Below are positions 62,137 to 64,000 of a stretch of 64,000 nt of DNA, in pieces. The translations under genes were made by a program, and so were the position numbers. The number at the start of each line of letters is the position of its first letter. The stretch's first letter is position 1. The DNA comes from Streptantibioticus silvisoli (GTDB lineage Bacteria > Actinomycetota > Actinomycetes > Streptomycetales > Streptomycetaceae): positions 52,977-116,976 of the forward strand of contig NZ_JAAGKO020000027.1 of the NCBI RefSeq assembly GCF_027947535.2, read 5' to 3'. A model generated the notes under the pieces. That model saw only the letters and a list, made by a program, of their open reading frames with translations, was not told where the DNA came from and did no database searches.

Positions 62137-63123
62137 ATGGCCAAGAAGAACGCTTCCGACGACCTGCTCGCCCCGGTCACGCTCGCCGTGGGCCAGGAGG
62201 ATCTGCTGCTGGACCGTGCCGTCGGCCAGGTGGTCGCCGCCGCCCGGGCCGCCGACGCGGACACCGACGTGCGCGACCTCACGCCGGACGCGCTGCCGCC
62301 GGGGGCGCTGGCGGAGCTGGTGAGTCCGTCGCTGTTCTCCGAGCGCAAGGTCGTCGTGGTGCGCAACGCGCAGGACCTGTCGGCGGACACGGTCAAGGAC
62401 TTCAAGGCGTTCCTGGCCGCGCCGGTCGAGGAGATCACCCTGGTCCTGGTGCACGCGGGCGGTGCGAAGGGCAAGGCTCTGCTGGACGCGGCGCGCAAGG
62501 TGGGGGCCCGGGAGGTGGCCTGCCCGAAGATGACCAAGCCGGCGGACCGGCTGGCGTTCGTGCGGGGCGAGTTCCGGGCCGCGGGGTGTTCGGCGACCCC
62601 GGAGGCGTGCCAGGCGCTGGTCGACGCGCTGGGTAGCGATCTACGGGAACTGGCCTCTGCCTGTTCGCAGTTGGCGGCCGACATCGAGGGACCGGTCGAC
62701 GAGGCGGTGGTGGCCCGTTACTACACCGGCCGTGCCGAGGCCACCGGCTTCGAGGTCGCCGACTTCGCGGTGACCGGGCGGGCCGCCGAGGCACTGGAAC
62801 GCCTGCGGTGGGCGCTGGCCGTCGGACAGCCGTTGCCCGGCATCACCTTCGCGCTGGCGTCCGGAGTCCGGGCCATCGGCAAGCTGGCCACCGCCCCGCG
62901 CAACGCCCGCCCCGGCGACCTGGCCCGTGACCTCGGCATGCCGCCGTGGAAGATCGACCGGGTCCGCCAGCAGATGCGCGGCTGGTCCGCGGACGGTGTC
63001 TCGGTCGCCCTGCGTGCCGTCGCCGAGGCCGACGCCGCGGTCAAGGGCGCCGCCGCCGACCCCGCTTACGCCCTGGAGAAGGCGGTCGTCATCATCGCCC
63101 GCGCGGCCCGGTCCCGCGGCTGA
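62137..63123 (+). CDS. holA: DNA polymerase III subunit delta
   Basis: 328 aa. Clamp-loader delta subunit: LAPVTLAVGQEDLLLDRAVGQVV opening, LVSPSLFSERKVVVVRNAQDL, VLVHAGGAKGKALLDA, SDLRELASACSQLAADIEGPVDEAVVARYYTGRAEATGFEVADF and the C-terminal AAADPAYALEKAVVIIARAA. ATG 62137 gives the normal MAKKNASDDLL start; an ATG 12 nt upstream is possible. Usual neighbour of comEC and rpsT. Confidence 0.95.
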   Translation: MAKKNASDDLLAPVTLAVGQEDLLLDRAVGQVVAAARAADADTDVRDLTPDALPPGALAELVSPSLFSERKVVVVRNAQDLSADTVKDFKAFLAAPVEEITLVLVHAGGAKGKALLDAARKVGAREVACPKMTKPADRLAFVRGEFRAAGCSATPEACQALVDALGSDLRELASACSQLAADIEGPVDEAVVARYYTGRAEATGFEVADFAVTGRAAEALERLRWALAVGQPLPGITFALASGVRAIGKLATAPRNARPGDLARDLGMPPWKIDRVRQQMRGWSADGVSVALRAVAEADAAVKGAAADPAYALEKAVVIIARAARSRG

Positions 63124-63183
63124 CGTTCACCGCCCGGCACCCCGGAAACCGCATCGGGAAGAACTCTCCCGTGCAGCGAAAAC

Positions 63184-63224
63184 CCGAAGGCCCCGCACCG
63201 GGGAATGACGGTGGGGGCCTTCGG
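63184..63224. terminator. Bidirectional terminator between holA and rpsT
   Basis: 11-bp perfect stem CCGAAGGCCCC/GGGGCCTTCGG closing a ~19-nt loop. Confidence 0.85.
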
Positions 63225-63362
63225 TCGAGACTTGTCGCGCCGCGCCCGCGTGGCGAACGCATCGTGCGCGGCGGATTCCGCTTGACGCGGAGGTGGCCGG
63301 TCCGGGAGCGGTAGAGGGGCCGCTCGGTTCCGTCGCCGGCCGGGGTGCCCGGAGGCGGTGGA

Positions 63363-63626
63363 TCAGGCCTGCGAGGTCAGCGACTGCGCCAGGGCCGACT
63401 TCTTGTTGGCGGCCTGGTTCTTGTGGATGACACCCTTGCTGACGGCCTTGTCGAGCTTGCGCGACGCGACGCGGACGGCCTCGGCGGCCTTCTCGGCGTC
63501 ACCGGAGGCGACGGCCTCGCGGGTACGGCGGATCGCGGTCTTCAGCTCCGACTTGACGGCCTTGTTGCGCTGGCGGGCCTTCTCGTTGGTCTTGATCCGC
63601 TTGATCTGGGACTTGATGTTCGCCAC
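63363..63626 (-). CDS. rpsT: 30S ribosomal protein S20
   Basis: 87-aa basic helical protein: [69 protein letters not shown] are the full S20 pattern. GTG 63626 with AGAGG upstream. S20 binds 16S rRNA early in 30S assembly. Confidence 0.98.
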   Translation of the reverse strand: MANIKSQIKRIKTNEKARQRNKAVKSELKTAIRRTREAVASGDAEKAAEAVRVASRKLDKAVSKGVIHKNQAANKKSALAQSLTSQA

Positions 63627-64000
63627 GTATAGCCTCTGGGAGATCGATGGTTTCGTGAACAACGCCTCCGCCCGGTAACAACGGGCACGAGGCGCGATGG
63701 TCCAGGCTACCAGCCGCCCACCAGCCGCCCAAAACCGCTCCGCCGCCCCCGGCCGTGCGCCCGCCGCGGCCCACGCTCCCGCCCGCCGCGCCCCCGCCCG
63801 CTCGCCATCCGCCCCGCGCCGGCGGCACCACGCCCCCGGCCCCGTGCCGCCCCGCCCGCCACGCCACCGGTCCCGCGCCGGGGGCACCCCGCGCTCCCCC
63901 CACCACCGCCTCCCCGGGTGCGACCCCGCCACCGCTCCCCGGGTACGACCCCGCCACCGCTCCCCGCGAGCGCCCCCCGCCACGCCCCCCCCCGCCGCCC
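63627..64000. other. rpsT upstream region with GC repeats
   Basis: The rpsT leader and promoter lie in the first ~80 bp but no clear hexamers were picked. From ~63730 the sequence is extremely C-rich, ending in CCACCGCTCCCCGGG(T)-type tandem units (63905-63965). No gene seen up to the window edge. Confidence 0.5.

Overview
The window is very GC-rich actinobacterial DNA. The core gene order (proB, proA, nadD, an LCP-family gene, rsfS, a histidine phosphatase, two tRNA-Ala genes, leuS, degV-like, comEA, comEC, holA, rpsT), GTG starts, a leucine leader peptide ahead of leuS, a secreted GH18 chitinase and an S53 peptidase all point to Streptomyces or a close relative in the Streptomycetaceae. The species cannot be told from the sequence alone.

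Region 1 (1-29080) is chromosome: proline biosynthesis, two related membrane proteins, an M48 protease, NAD synthesis, ribosome silencing, envelope and secreted enzymes, and leuS behind a probable attenuator. A 3.9-kb accessory patch (XRE regulator, divergent SDR oxidoreductase, decarboxylase-type amidohydrolase; about 11.0-14.45 kb) lies between two diverged copies of the flank downstream of the first tRNA-Ala. Many intergenic gaps of this chromosome are filled with short tandem repeats, and at two places an array starts inside the 3' end of a gene.

Region 2 (29081-57527, 28,447 bp) is an actinomycete integrative and conjugative element (AICE) inside comEA. A large serine integrase starts right at the left junction. 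The junctions share the 9-bp core CGTCGGCGA, and joining the flanks restores a complete comEA whose ATGA overlaps the comEC start. The element carries a primase-polymerase/DUF3987 replication protein with a 9-bp iteron-like repeat, a separate tyrosine recombinase, several XRE, ribbon-helix-helix and excisionase-like regulators, a long tightly overlapping operon of small proteins ending in Spd-like and FtsK/TraB-like transfer proteins, and just behind tra a locus with GACCCGGA octamers and a perfect 21-bp inverted repeat that looks like the cis-acting transfer locus (clt). No capsid, portal or terminase gene was seen, so it is a conjugative element and not a prophage.

Region 3 (57528-64000) resumes the chromosome: the last codons of comEA, comEC with a repeat-rich insertion in its metallo-beta-lactamase part, a small acidic protein, holA and rpsT. 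The tandem arrays so common in the chromosome are almost absent from the element, which fits recent arrival.
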